Below, piece after piece: positions 1 to 5,277 of a stretch of 5,432 nucleotides of DNA. This DNA is from Treponema sp. Its GTDB lineage: Bacteria; Spirochaetota; Spirochaetia; Treponematales; Breznakiellaceae. The stretch covers positions 1-5,432 of the forward strand of contig JAIRNB010000345.1 in the NCBI GenBank assembly GCA_031258265.1, given 5' to 3'. Position numbers and translations under genes: made by a program. The notes beneath the pieces are model-generated. The model was not told the origin of the DNA, did no database searches, and worked only from the letters and a program-made list of their open reading frames with translations. How positions within the stretch are numbered: position 1 is the stretch's first letter; every line of letters begins with the position of its first letter.

Positions 1-162
1 GGCGGGACGAGGAGGCCGGAGCGGGTAAGGGACCCGCGGAGCCCCGGATAGCCCGGTCCCCCTTGAAATTGTCGCGCAAGCGGCAACCTTGAGCCGGGGA
101 TGCGCCCAATTATAGATTCTTGCCCGGATTAAGATTGGGGTGTTAGGCTTCCCCCGAATCGG
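1..162. other. Left-edge region without a complete gene
   Basis: No complete gene is visible here. One plus-strand frame is open from the window edge (position 3) to a TGA at 90-92 and would give a charged tail ending RSPLKLSRKRQP. It could be the C-terminus of a convergent gene, but the minus frames are open too, so this is a weak suggestion. A short GC-rich inverted repeat lies at 21-37 (arms GCGGGT and ACCCGC, 5-nt loop). Two promoter-like strings exist: on the minus strand a perfect TATAAT at 109-114 with no recognisable -35, and on the plus strand TTGAGC (89-94), 16 bp, TATAGA (111-116). Neither can be tied to a gene inside the window. Confidence 0.4.
133..160 (-). terminator. Weak terminator-like hairpin after the 647-aa gene
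   Basis: Immediately downstream of the TAG stop (163-165), the minus strand can fold GATT and GGGG (separated by a 2-nt CG bulge) against CCCC and AATC, with a 10-nt loop. Only TTAAT follows, not a real U tract, so this would be a poor intrinsic terminator. No better terminator is visible between the stop and the window edge. Transcription may end by another mechanism or continue to the left. Confidence 0.2.
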
Positions 163-2106
163 CTAACTATGCTGGGATGAGAAGGCAACGAGGGAAAGGA
201 CAAAGAGAACCCCCGCGCTGATGCAGTAAATGATCAGGGTAAGGGAAAAGCCAAGATTCAATACTGAGTAGATGCCCAGGATGTTTAGGATATGCCGGTA
301 GAAGTAGAGCAGCTCGTAGAAAACCAGGGGCAGGATAAAAAGCATGGGGACAAAGACGTAGCGGGCGTGGGAGAGGGCCCGGAAACGCCAGCCGATGATG
401 ATGATGAAAATTGCCATGGGCAGGAAGAACAGGGGTTCGCAGAGGCGGTAGATGATCTCCGCCTCAAAGACCTGGGGTATATAACCGTAGGAGCTTAGGG
501 CCCGGGAACCGGCGAGGAGATCCCCCAGGGAGAATCCGTCCAGGGGGGATACGTTGTTCTTTGAACCGGGGGGATTGGCCAGGCCGCGCCATGTATAACA
601 AAGCAGGCTGAAGCTTTCAAAATTCAGATCCAGCATTACCTGGTTGTCCCCGATGAGCGACCGGAAAAAACCTCCCGCGGCCCCGGAGATATTGGCGTTC
701 ATCGTAGAGCGGCGGACGGAACCGGCCGTTTCCAGGGAATTCCATACCGGCTCCCAATGCCGGTTTTTATCATCCCGGTCCAGGGCATGCATCAGCACCA
801 CTACCCGGGACTGATCGCCTAAGGTCATGGGGATAATCTTGGCATAGGGGGCATGGAAACGGGATTCCGGCCGGTTTGCGCTGTCGAAACAGATAAATTC
901 AACTCCCAGGCCGTAGCCGTAATCCTGATACAGGGAAATTGAATCGAAGCGGATAATTCCCCGGCCTATGCCGCCGCTGCGGGGCTGGTAAGGCAGGGAA
1001 AAGATTGCGTTGGTCAGGGTACTTCCCACCCCGCGGCTCATCTCATCGGTAAAAAAAGCGATGTCCTGGGTACCCTGTTCGCTTTTTTGGAGAAAATTTT
1101 TGACATCGGGATCCCCGGGGTTCTGCGCCAACAGTTCCCGGAAGATGTAGTAGGCCCTTATCCAGTCTCCGGCAATCATGGCCTCGTAACCGGATTGTTT
1201 TAGCTGGAAACGGGCGTAGAGTTCCCTTTCCCGGATATTGGGGGCCAGGGATGATATTTTATCCCACGCCAGGCCCGCGGCCCTGGAGGCGGAGGCTTCC
1301 TCCGGGCTCCCCCGCTGGGCAAGCTGTACGCCCAGGGTGGCAAGCCAGTGGGCGTCGTAGTACCGCTCTTCCCGGATGGCCGTGGCGGCCATATCCAGGG
1401 CCTCCAGGGTATTCAGAGGCTGCCGCTGTTCCGCTATGCGGCCTGACGCGGCCCCCGTACCGCGGCTGGGGGAACCGGGGATTGAATTATCCAACAGACT
1501 CCAGTCTTCCGCGGCCTCATTTTCCTCCAGGAGGGTCCGCTGTTTCCCTTCACTCCGAATCCTCTCCTCTTCCAGCTCAATTTCGGTTTTCTCCCGCATC
1601 TCCGCAAGTTCGGGACTGCCGGGCCAGACTTGGGCGGCAATATTCAGGAAATCGGCGGCTTCGTTCCACTTTTCCTGTTCCACACAATCTTTGGCCAGGT
1701 CCCGGGCAAGGCGGTACATACTCCCCTGGTAACTCATATCGATCCGCTTGTTCTGAAACACCGGCTGGACTAAAAAGAAAAACAGGGCATAAACAATGGC
1801 GGCCAGAATGGCGGTGACAATGATCCCCCTGAACTGTTCCAAAAAATGGGGGGAAAAACTCTTGTACTCGTTGTAGTAGATCCGAAACCCGAAGGGAATA
1901 GTCAAACCGCTGAAAGCCAGGGCGGGCGACAGGGAAAGGATTTCCAAAATCCCCAGGGTGAAGCGCCAGTCCCTGGAAAAAATAGAGAGGGGCGCCCCCT
2001 GGCGGGGGAAGAAAAAACGGAAAACCAGGATGACCAGGAAAGAGGCCAGCATGTAATAGACAAACAAGGCCGGCGGGGAAACCCAGCTTTCCTTTCTAAG
2101 CTTCAT
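163..2106 (-). CDS. Polytopic membrane protein with TPR-like soluble domain, family not recognised
   Basis: I do not recognise this 647-aa protein. Three hydrophobic segments lie near the N-terminus (about residues 12-33, 50-73 and 94-116) and at least three near the C-terminus (about 556-573, 582-604 and 608-642). The soluble part between them begins with TPR-like helical pairs (about 131-165, with EKWNEAADFLNIAAQVWPGS). An acidic coiled-coil-like stretch (165-200) and a Gly/Ser/Ala-rich linker (about 205-230) follow. Further helical repeats lie at 233-265 and 298-342, the last reading GDWIRAYYIFRELLAQNPGD, a good TPR signature. Residues 350-550 look beta-rich and carry no motif I can name. 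The TPRs suggest a protein-binding role at the inner membrane; that is inference. The ATG overlaps the end of the 307-aa gene by 11 bp and has a GGAGG 10 nt upstream, which fixes the start and implies co-transcription. The 3+3 membrane layout resembles LptF/LptG in outline only. Confidence 0.9.
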   Translation of the reverse strand: MKLRKESWVSPPALFVYYMLASFLVILVFRFFFPRQGAPLSIFSRDWRFTLGILEILSLSPALAFSGLTIPFGFRIYYNEYKSFSPHFLEQFRGIIVTAILAAIVYALFFFLVQPVFQNKRIDMSYQGSMYRLARDLAKDCVEQEKWNEAADFLNIAAQVWPGSPELAEMREKTEIELEEERIRSEGKQRTLLEENEAAEDWSLLDNSIPGSPSRGTGAASGRIAEQRQPLNTLEALDMAATAIREERYYDAHWLATLGVQLAQRGSPEEASASRAAGLAWDKISSLAPNIRERELYARFQLKQSGYEAMIAGDWIRAYYIFRELLAQNPGDPDVKNFLQKSEQGTQDIAFFTDEMSRGVGSTLTNAIFSLPYQPRSGGIGRGIIRFDSISLYQDYGYGLGVEFICFDSANRPESRFHAPYAKIIPMTLGDQSRVVVLMHALDRDDKNRHWEPVWNSLETAGSVRRSTMNANISGAAGGFFRSLIGDNQVMLDLNFESFSLLCYTWRGLANPPGSKNNVSPLDGFSLGDLLAGSRALSSYGYIPQVFEAEIIYRLCEPLFFLPMAIFIIIIGWRFRALSHARYVFVPMLFILPLVFYELLYFYRHILNILGIYSVLNLGFSLTLIIYCISAGVLFVLSLVAFSSQHS

Positions 2107-3019
2107 AGGGACCTTTCCTCCGGGCCAAAAAGCTTAGAAAGGTGTACAGGCAGATCAAAGAACCCAGGAATACAAAGACCAGGGGAACGGCGTAATGGGG
2201 GGGGATCAGCTCCCCCAGCAGATTGTTCAGAATTCCCTCTGTCTCAGGAGTATCAAGAAAGACCTCCATGGATAGAATACCCCGGAAAACAAGGATCCCC
2301 AGGAAAAGGTTGGCCAGGGGCCAGTGGCTCAGGGCCAGGGCAAAACGCAGGGAAACCAGGAGAAAAACCAGGGTACAGGTATAGACGGCAAAGGATAGGA
2401 GGCTTCCGTCCGGGGAACCGATGCGTTTTACCAGTTCCCCGCCGGCGAGGGAAAAATCAATGACAAAACTCTGCAGAATCCAGGCGGTATCGGTTCTAAA
2501 GGAAATGGGCGGCAGGCTGATTGGCTTACCGTCCGGCCCCCGGGGCAGTTCCTGGTAGAGTAAGGGCCGTCCGGGGATAGACACCACCCGGGGGCCCCAG
2601 GTGTCTTTCGGGTCCTGGATAAGGACGATGGCGTTGTCGGCCTGGGTCAGGATAAGGCCGGGATTCCCCAACGATTTGGAAGGGGCAAGGTACTCCGCAA
2701 ACCGGGACAGGCTTTCCGCCCCCACGGTGATGCCGAAACAGACGGCGGAACCCAGAATAAACAGGCAGAGCATGGCGGCGGGGGCAAAAATCCGGCGTCT
2801 TACCGTGTAGCTAAGGCTAAGAAGCAGGGAAAAATAGAGGGCCGCGGGCAGGGCCCAGCGGAACGCGGCCAGCAGTTCCTCCCCAAGACGCCCGTCCCGG
2901 GGGGGCATGGAACGGATAATATCGATCCTGATATGCAAAAAACGGACACAGGCGGCCAAAATAAAGAGGGCGGCAAAGGAAATAGTGAAAAAAAGCGCCA
3001 GTTTGGCAATATTTTTCAT
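2096..3019 (-). CDS. Six-segment membrane protein, family not recognised
   Basis: A 307-aa protein of unknown family. Hydrophobic segments are visible at about residues 7-25, 53-71, 79-99, 207-228, 233-250 and 276-299, giving three N-terminal and three C-terminal membrane helices. They flank a soluble domain of about 105 residues (100-205) with beta-type stretches such as NAIVLIQDPKDTWGPRVVSIPGR. The basic run RRR (74-76) and the C-terminal ARRKG suggest cytoplasmic positions by the positive-inside rule, which would put the middle domain outside the cytoplasm; that is inference. The ATG is the only sensible start: an in-frame TAA lies about 30 bp upstream with no other start codon between. 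The Shine-Dalgarno match is poor (only AAGG, about 20 nt away), so translation may be weak or start unconventionally. It shares its overall plan with the overlapping 647-aa partner, so the two may form one membrane complex. Confidence 0.88.
   Translation of the reverse strand: MKNIAKLALFFTISFAALFILAACVRFLHIRIDIIRSMPPRDGRLGEELLAAFRWALPAALYFSLLLSLSYTVRRRIFAPAAMLCLFILGSAVCFGITVGAESLSRFAEYLAPSKSLGNPGLILTQADNAIVLIQDPKDTWGPRVVSIPGRPLLYQELPRGPDGKPISLPPISFRTDTAWILQSFVIDFSLAGGELVKRIGSPDGSLLSFAVYTCTLVFLLVSLRFALALSHWPLANLFLGILVFRGILSMEVFLDTPETEGILNNLLGELIPPHYAVPLVFVFLGSLICLYTFLSFLARRKGPYEA
2117..2121 (-). promoter_or_regulatory. Shine-Dalgarno site of the 647-aa gene inside the upstream gene
   Basis: Read on the minus strand, GGAGG lies 10 nt before the ATG at 2104-2106 and within the last codons of the 307-aa gene. 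The genes overlap in the string ATGAAGCTTAG, which contains the start of one and the stop of the other. This arrangement supports translational coupling and settles the start of the downstream gene. Confidence 0.75.
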
Positions 3020-3114
3020 TTTGTTACAGAGACTAACATGGCCTTATTGCTAATGCAAGCGCAGCGCCGCCAAGACTCCCTGCCCTTCCTGGGGAAAAAC
3101 TGTTAATAATTCCG

Positions 3115-3136
3115 GGGATACTTGAAACTGTATCCC
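3115..3136. repeat. 7-bp inverted repeat in the leader of the 307-aa gene
   Basis: Arms GGGATAC (3115-3121) and GTATCCC (3130-3136) are perfectly complementary around an 8-nt loop. On the plus strand TTTT follows, giving a superficial terminator look, but no plus-strand gene is visible to the left in this gap. On the minus strand it would lie in the leader RNA of the membrane-protein genes if the promoter at 3147-3175 is used. Confidence 0.4.
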
Positions 3137-3146
3137 TTTTCATACA

Positions 3147-3175
3147 ATAACAGAAATGGTGAAGGGACCGGACAA
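3147..3175 (-). promoter_or_regulatory. Weak sigma70-type promoter candidate for the membrane-protein pair
   Basis: On the minus strand TTGTCC (3170-3175) and TGTTAT (3147-3152) are separated by 17 bp. Each matches the consensus at four of six positions. A rival -10 candidate, TATAAA at 3217-3222, lies next to the large palindrome but has only a poor -35 (TTTTCC, 17 bp upstream). A promoter somewhere in this gap is expected from the terminator upstream, but which string is used cannot be decided from the sequence. Confidence 0.25.
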
Positions 3176-3188
3176 AAGACCTGTACGC

Positions 3189-3213
3189 TAATTCCTTATA
3201 GGATAAGGAATTA
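3189..3213. repeat. Perfect 11-bp palindrome with 3-nt centre, possible operator
   Basis: Arm TAATTCCTTAT (3189-3199) is exactly repeated in inverse at 3203-3213 around AGG. It is AT-rich and has no U tract, so it is a better operator than terminator candidate. On the minus strand it starts 3 nt downstream of a TATAAA string (3217-3222) and would cover the transcription start if that is the -10. It lies about 170 bp upstream of the 307-aa gene. The protein that would bind it is unknown. Confidence 0.45.
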
Positions 3214-3358
3214 TGTTTTATAAATAAAAATCCGGGTACGGAAAAATACAAAAAAACAACGGTTTTGGAAAGGGAAACCTTCGCCACCCATGAATTTGCC
3301 ATTTCAAACTTGTTAATAACTTGTGTATAGCCTGCGGGGGAATACCGGAAAGAAGTGC

Positions 3359-3400
3359 AAAAACTTCCGGCCGGGGGTCCGGCGGGGGTCCGGCCGGAGG
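3359..3400 (-). terminator. Intrinsic terminator of the STAS-PspA operon
   Basis: Beginning 6 bp after the PspA stop codon, the minus strand forms a very GC-rich stem of 9 bp with one G-T wobble (3392-3400 with 3364-3372). It closes a 19-nt loop and is followed by TTTTT (3359-3363). This is a standard rho-independent terminator. The loop contains most of two tandem copies of an 11-mer (GGGGGTCCGGC on the plus strand, 3373-3383 and 3384-3394), so the hairpin may have grown by slippage. It separates the STAS-PspA unit from the membrane-protein pair. Confidence 0.85.
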
Positions 3401-3406
3401 GGGGAA

Positions 3407-4102
3407 CTAAGAAGATTTCCCGGGGAGGGCCTGCATTTTTGCTTTAAGATCCGCCAGCAGGTTGTCGGCGGTGCTATCGGAGCTTTCCAATGCCGCAAAA
3501 CGCTTATCCAGGTCATTATCGCTGGTAAAATCCTCCAGCTCCTTAGAGGCGTCGGCCTGGGCTTCCATCTGATCCACCTTTTGGGCCATGCGGTCAAAGG
3601 CGTCAAAGGCGCTCCGGTTCCCCGACACGCTGGAAATGGTATCCTGAATCTTCTGCTGGGCCTCCGCCCGTTTAGCCCGGGCGATAAGCAGGTTCTTCTG
3701 ACGCTGGGCCTTGTCGATCTTGACGGTAAGTTCTTTAAGGGAAACCTTAAGCTTGGAAACCGCCTCATGCTGGGCTTCCCATTGTTTGCGGTATTCCAGG
3801 GCGGCATTGTCGTTTTCCTGCTTACGGAGCAAAGCTTCCTTGGCAAGATCATCCTCGCCCTTCTCCACCGCCAGCACGGCCTTCCGTTCCCATTCCGCGG
3901 ACTGGTTCAACTGGACATTCATCTCCCGTTCCAGCCGCTTCTCGTCCGCGATAGCCTGGGCCACCGCCTTTTTAGATTCGATAAGCTGCTCATTCATATC
4001 AATGATGAGCTGATTCAGCATCTTTTCGGGCTTTTCCGCTTTGTTAATCAGGTGGTTGACATTGGCGGCGATAAGAGTTCTAAGCCTGGAAAAGATACCC
4101 AT
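3407..4102 (-). CDS. pspA: PspA/IM30 (Vipp1) family membrane-remodelling protein
   Basis: This 231-aa protein has the length and pattern of the PspA/IM30 family, ESCRT-III-like proteins that assemble on the inner membrane and maintain it under stress. The N-terminal amphipathic helix is present (1-23, MGIFSRLRTLIAANVNHLIN). The family signature EKPEKMLNQLIIDMNEQL (23-40) follows, then long charged coiled-coil helices to about residue 155. Within them are the conserved hairpin region KGEDDLAKEALLRKQ (81-95) and QKNLLIARAKRAEAQQKI (135-152). The helix with FDRMAQKVDQMEAQADASKEL (169-189) and the final helix (197-223, DLDKRFAALE then LLADLKAKM) complete the usual order. It lacks any Vipp1-type C-terminal extension. 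No PspF-like activator is nearby; instead it follows a STAS gene by 5 bp, so control through that protein is plausible. The symbol is a family-level name. Confidence 0.95.
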   Translation of the reverse strand: MGIFSRLRTLIAANVNHLINKAEKPEKMLNQLIIDMNEQLIESKKAVAQAIADEKRLEREMNVQLNQSAEWERKAVLAVEKGEDDLAKEALLRKQENDNAALEYRKQWEAQHEAVSKLKVSLKELTVKIDKAQRQKNLLIARAKRAEAQQKIQDTISSVSGNRSAFDAFDRMAQKVDQMEAQADASKELEDFTSDNDLDKRFAALESSDSTADNLLADLKAKMQALPGKSS

Positions 4103-4107
4103 ATTTT

Positions 4108-4656
4108 TTAACCCAGGAAAACCTGGCCTCCATTGTCGATGGCAAGTATCGTTTTACACTCGGAACAGCGGAATCTGCCGGGTTTAAGGGCTTTAAGTTT
4201 TTTGCTGCAGATGGGGCAGGCAAATACCTTGGGGAAAAGGGACACCGTTTCGGCCACGCCGGAACGGAAGTAATTCACCGACTCATCCAGATTTTCCCGG
4301 ATGTTGAAAAACTGGGAAAAACCAAGAAGCTGGAACACCTCGTACACCTTGGGTTGAATTTCCAACAGCACAAGGTCCCCGCCCCGGGGCTTTACGGATT
4401 TAAGAAAGGCGGTAAAAGAACCGATGCCGGTGGAAGAAACATAATTTAACCCATTACACTGGAAAATAAGCTTGATAAACCCCTTTTCAATCGCCTTGGC
4501 AACCCGTTTCTGAAAATAGTTAGAGTTATAAGTATCAATATATCCGTTTAAATAAAGAATTAAGCACCCGTCGATCCCCTCTACCTTCTGAAGCTGTATT
4601 TTAAGGCTTTCGTCTTTTTCATCATCAAAACCGTAAACTATTTCGTTATTCGTCAT
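4108..4656 (-). CDS. STAS-domain protein with C-terminal zinc ribbon (anti-sigma factor antagonist-like)
   Basis: The first 130 or so of 182 residues form a STAS domain like SpoIIAA/RsbV anti-sigma factor antagonists. It has beta strands around LILYLNGYIDTYN (32-44), then the helix NYFQKRVAKAIEKGF and the strand KLIFQCNGL. The signature loop NYVSSTGIGSF (71-81) follows, and GGDLVLLEIQPKVYEVFQLLGF (92-113) closes the fold. In the SpoIIAA alignment Thr76 occupies the phospho-acceptor position (motif SSTG instead of DSSG), so a kinase/phosphatase switch is plausible. A linker leads to a zinc ribbon with CPIC (147-150) and CSEC (164-167), 13 residues apart. This is an unusual addition that could bind nucleic acid or a partner. 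The start has AAGGAG 4 nt upstream, a little close. It is first in an operon with pspA, and no sigma factor or anti-sigma kinase is present in the window. The partner is therefore unknown. Confidence 0.9.
   Translation of the reverse strand: MTNNEIVYGFDDEKDESLKIQLQKVEGIDGCLILYLNGYIDTYNSNYFQKRVAKAIEKGFIKLIFQCNGLNYVSSTGIGSFTAFLKSVKPRGGDLVLLEIQPKVYEVFQLLGFSQFFNIRENLDESVNYFRSGVAETVSLFPKVFACPICSKKLKALKPGRFRCSECKTILAIDNGGQVFLG
4113..4131 (-). promoter_or_regulatory. GGAGG and small hairpin before pspA
   Basis: No Shine-Dalgarno lies at the normal distance from the pspA ATG; the adjacent bases are AAAAAAT. A GGAGG (4127-4131) sits 24 nt upstream within the end of the STAS gene. Directly after it comes a perfect small hairpin, CCAGG-TTTT-CCTGG (4113-4126). 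If the hairpin forms, the gap from GGAGG to ATG shrinks to an effective 10 nt. This could be how pspA is translated, possibly coupled to ribosomes finishing the STAS gene. It is an inference from spacing alone. Confidence 0.4.
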
Positions 4657-4660
4657 GATG

Positions 4661-4666
4661 CTCCTT
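4661..4666 (-). promoter_or_regulatory. Shine-Dalgarno site of the STAS gene
   Basis: AAGGAG on the minus strand, separated from the ATG (4654-4656) by only CATC. The spacing is shorter than usual, but no alternative start codon fits the site better, so the ATG at 4656 is retained. Confidence 0.65.
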
Positions 4667-4679
4667 AACCACCCCCGTC

Positions 4680-4693
4680 ATCCGTTGACGGAT
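4680..4693. repeat. Palindrome at the transcription start of the STAS-pspA operon, possible operator
   Basis: ATCCGT-TG-ACGGAT is a perfect 6-bp inverted repeat around two bases. Counting from the -10 element at 4703-4708, transcription would start near 4696, so the palindrome would cover roughly +4 to +17. That is a typical repressor position, and it would also form a small hairpin near the 5' end of the transcript. It differs in sequence from the palindrome at 3189-3213. Confidence 0.45.
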
Positions 4694-4702
4694 AATTTCT
4701 GT

Positions 4703-4731
4703 ATCTTAATAGTTTGGAAACGCTTTGTCAA
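4703..4731 (-). promoter_or_regulatory. Sigma70-type promoter of the STAS-pspA operon
   Basis: A perfect TTGACA (4726-4731) is followed after exactly 17 bp by TAAGAT (4703-4708), which matches four of six consensus bases and keeps the key first two and last two. It lies about 50 bp upstream of the start codon on the correct strand. This is the best promoter in the window and suggests housekeeping transcription, not an alternative-sigma promoter. Confidence 0.7.
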
Positions 4732-4788
4732 ACTAAAACAAAACCAAGACAGGGCGGCGTTTACCTTTTTCGTTTGTTTATGGGCGCA

Positions 4789-4813
4789 TTTTTGCGTGCG
4801 CCGCACGCAAAAA
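4789..4813. repeat. Hairpin 1: 11-bp stem, 3-nt loop
   Basis: Arms TTTTTGCGTGC (4789-4799) and GCACGCAAAAA (4803-4813) flank GCC. The T run is on the 5' arm and the A run on the 3' arm on either strand, the opposite of an intrinsic terminator, so it is a palindrome of another kind. Confidence 0.6.
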
Positions 4814-4838
4814 CCGGGCTTTCCACTCCAATTCCTCA

Positions 4839-4857
4839 GCTTTACCTGCGGTAAAGC
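4839..4857. repeat. Hairpin 2: 8-bp stem, 3-nt loop
   Basis: Arms GCTTTACC (4839-4846) and GGTAAAGC (4850-4857) around TGC. The preceding CTCA joins the left arm to make CTCAGCTTTA, a ten-base word that recurs at the hairpin inside the first 171-bp unit (5045-5053 and next base apart from the last position). Confidence 0.5.
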
Positions 4858-4888
4858 CTCCGGTATTTCCGTTTCAATCCCTTGCGCT

Positions 4889-4920
4889 GCTAAAACATGG
4901 CATCCATGCCATGTTTTAGC
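4889..4920. repeat. Hairpin 3: 15-bp perfect palindrome
   Basis: The left arm GCTAAAACATGGCAT (4889-4903) is perfectly complementary to 4906-4920 around CC. It is the longest perfect inverted repeat in the window and lies 2 bp from hairpin 4. No U tract follows on either strand, so a terminator is unlikely. Confidence 0.65.
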
Positions 4921-4922
4921 TT

Positions 4923-4947
4923 TACGTTTTTGCTTCGCAAAAACGTA
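4923..4947. repeat. Hairpin 4: 11-bp stem overlapping the start of the tandem repeat
   Basis: Arms TACGTTTTTGC (4923-4933) and GCAAAAACGTA (4937-4947) flank TTC. The right arm is the first part of the 171-bp unit and is repeated at 5108-5118. The left arm occurs only here, so only the first unit can form this hairpin. It marks the left boundary of the tandem repeat. Confidence 0.6.
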
Positions 4948-5106
4948 TACACCTATCACAGCCGGCATCCTGCCGGCAGGCTGTATATCAACAAACGCGG
5001 CACCGCATAGCGCCATCGTATGCCCCCAAATTGAAAAATGCGCCTCAGCTTTAGCTGAGGCAGGGCGCGCGCGGCCCAAACCGCAGGTTTGGGCTGGAAC
5101 AAAAGC
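4936..5106. repeat. Tandem repeat unit A, 171 bp
   Basis: First of two adjacent 171-bp units. Bases 4936-5015 and 5062-5106 are identical to the second unit; the 46 bp between (5016-5061) differ at 16 positions. It contains three hairpins: GCCGGCA-TCC-TGCCGGC (4961-4977), GCCTCAGC-TTTA-GCTGAGGC (5042-5061 with closing T/A), and GCCCAAACC-GCA-GGTTTGGGC (5074-5094). A run of alternating GC (about 5065-5073) precedes the last one. No coding function is supported. Confidence 0.85.
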
Positions 5107-5277
5107 CGCAAAAACGTATACACCTATCACAGCCGGCATCCTGCCGGCAGGCTGTATATCAACAAACGCGGCACCGCATAGCGCCAGTGATTCCCCAGAT
5201 ATTGAGCAATGCGGCCAAGCTTTAGCTTGGCCAGGGCGCGCGCGGCCCAAACCGCAGGTTTGGGCTGGAACAAAAGC
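5107..5277. repeat. Tandem repeat unit B, 171 bp
   Basis: Second unit, directly abutting the first. Its hairpins are at 5132-5148, 5213-5232 and 5245-5265. The outer two are identical to those of unit A. The middle one is GGCCAAGC-TTTA-GCTTGGCC and differs from its counterpart at three positions in each arm, all compensating. A partial third unit begins at 5278 with CGCAAAA (7 bp) and then diverges. Confidence 0.85.

Larger units (their letters stand above)
3020..3358. other. AT-richer intergenic region with inverted repeats, upstream of the membrane-protein pair
   Basis: This gap of about 340 bp separates the terminator of the PspA-like gene from the 307-aa membrane protein and should contain the promoter of the latter. 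It is more AT-rich than the flanking genes. It holds a perfect 11-bp palindrome (3189-3213), a 7-bp inverted repeat (3115-3136), and two copies of TTATTAACA on the minus strand (3101-3109 and 3311-3319). An 89-codon minus-strand frame (3033-3302) crosses it, but lacks a ribosome binding site and recognisable features, so I do not call it a gene. Confidence 0.6.

Noticed and set aside
1251..1817. Plus-strand 188-codon frame opposite the 647-aa gene
   Set aside because: It is antisense to a well-supported gene, is rich in Pro, Arg and Ser as antisense shadows are, and has no domain or ribosome binding site support.
3033..3302. 89-codon minus-strand frame between the two transcription units
   Set aside because: It starts without a ribosome binding site, lies in AT-rich sequence with palindromes, matches no family I know, and ends 14 bp before the real 307-aa gene. 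A promoter region explains the stretch better.
3323..4111. Plus-strand 262-codon frame opposite pspA
   Set aside because: It mirrors the third-position pattern of the clear PspA-family gene on the other strand and also spans the terminator.
4789..4813. Intrinsic terminator
   Set aside because: The stem has T residues at its 5' end and A residues at its 3' end on both strands, the reverse of what a terminator needs, and no gene ends nearby.
5074..5094. Integron attC site
   Set aside because: The arms GCCCAAACC and GGTTTGGGC resemble attC core sites at first sight, but the required RYYYAAC/GTTRRRY spacing is not met (one extra A/T), the stem is perfect without the extrahelical bases, and no integrase or cassette genes are present.
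4936..5277. CRISPR array
   Set aside because: Only two 171-bp units exist, with no short repeats and regular unique spacers, and no cas genes in the window.
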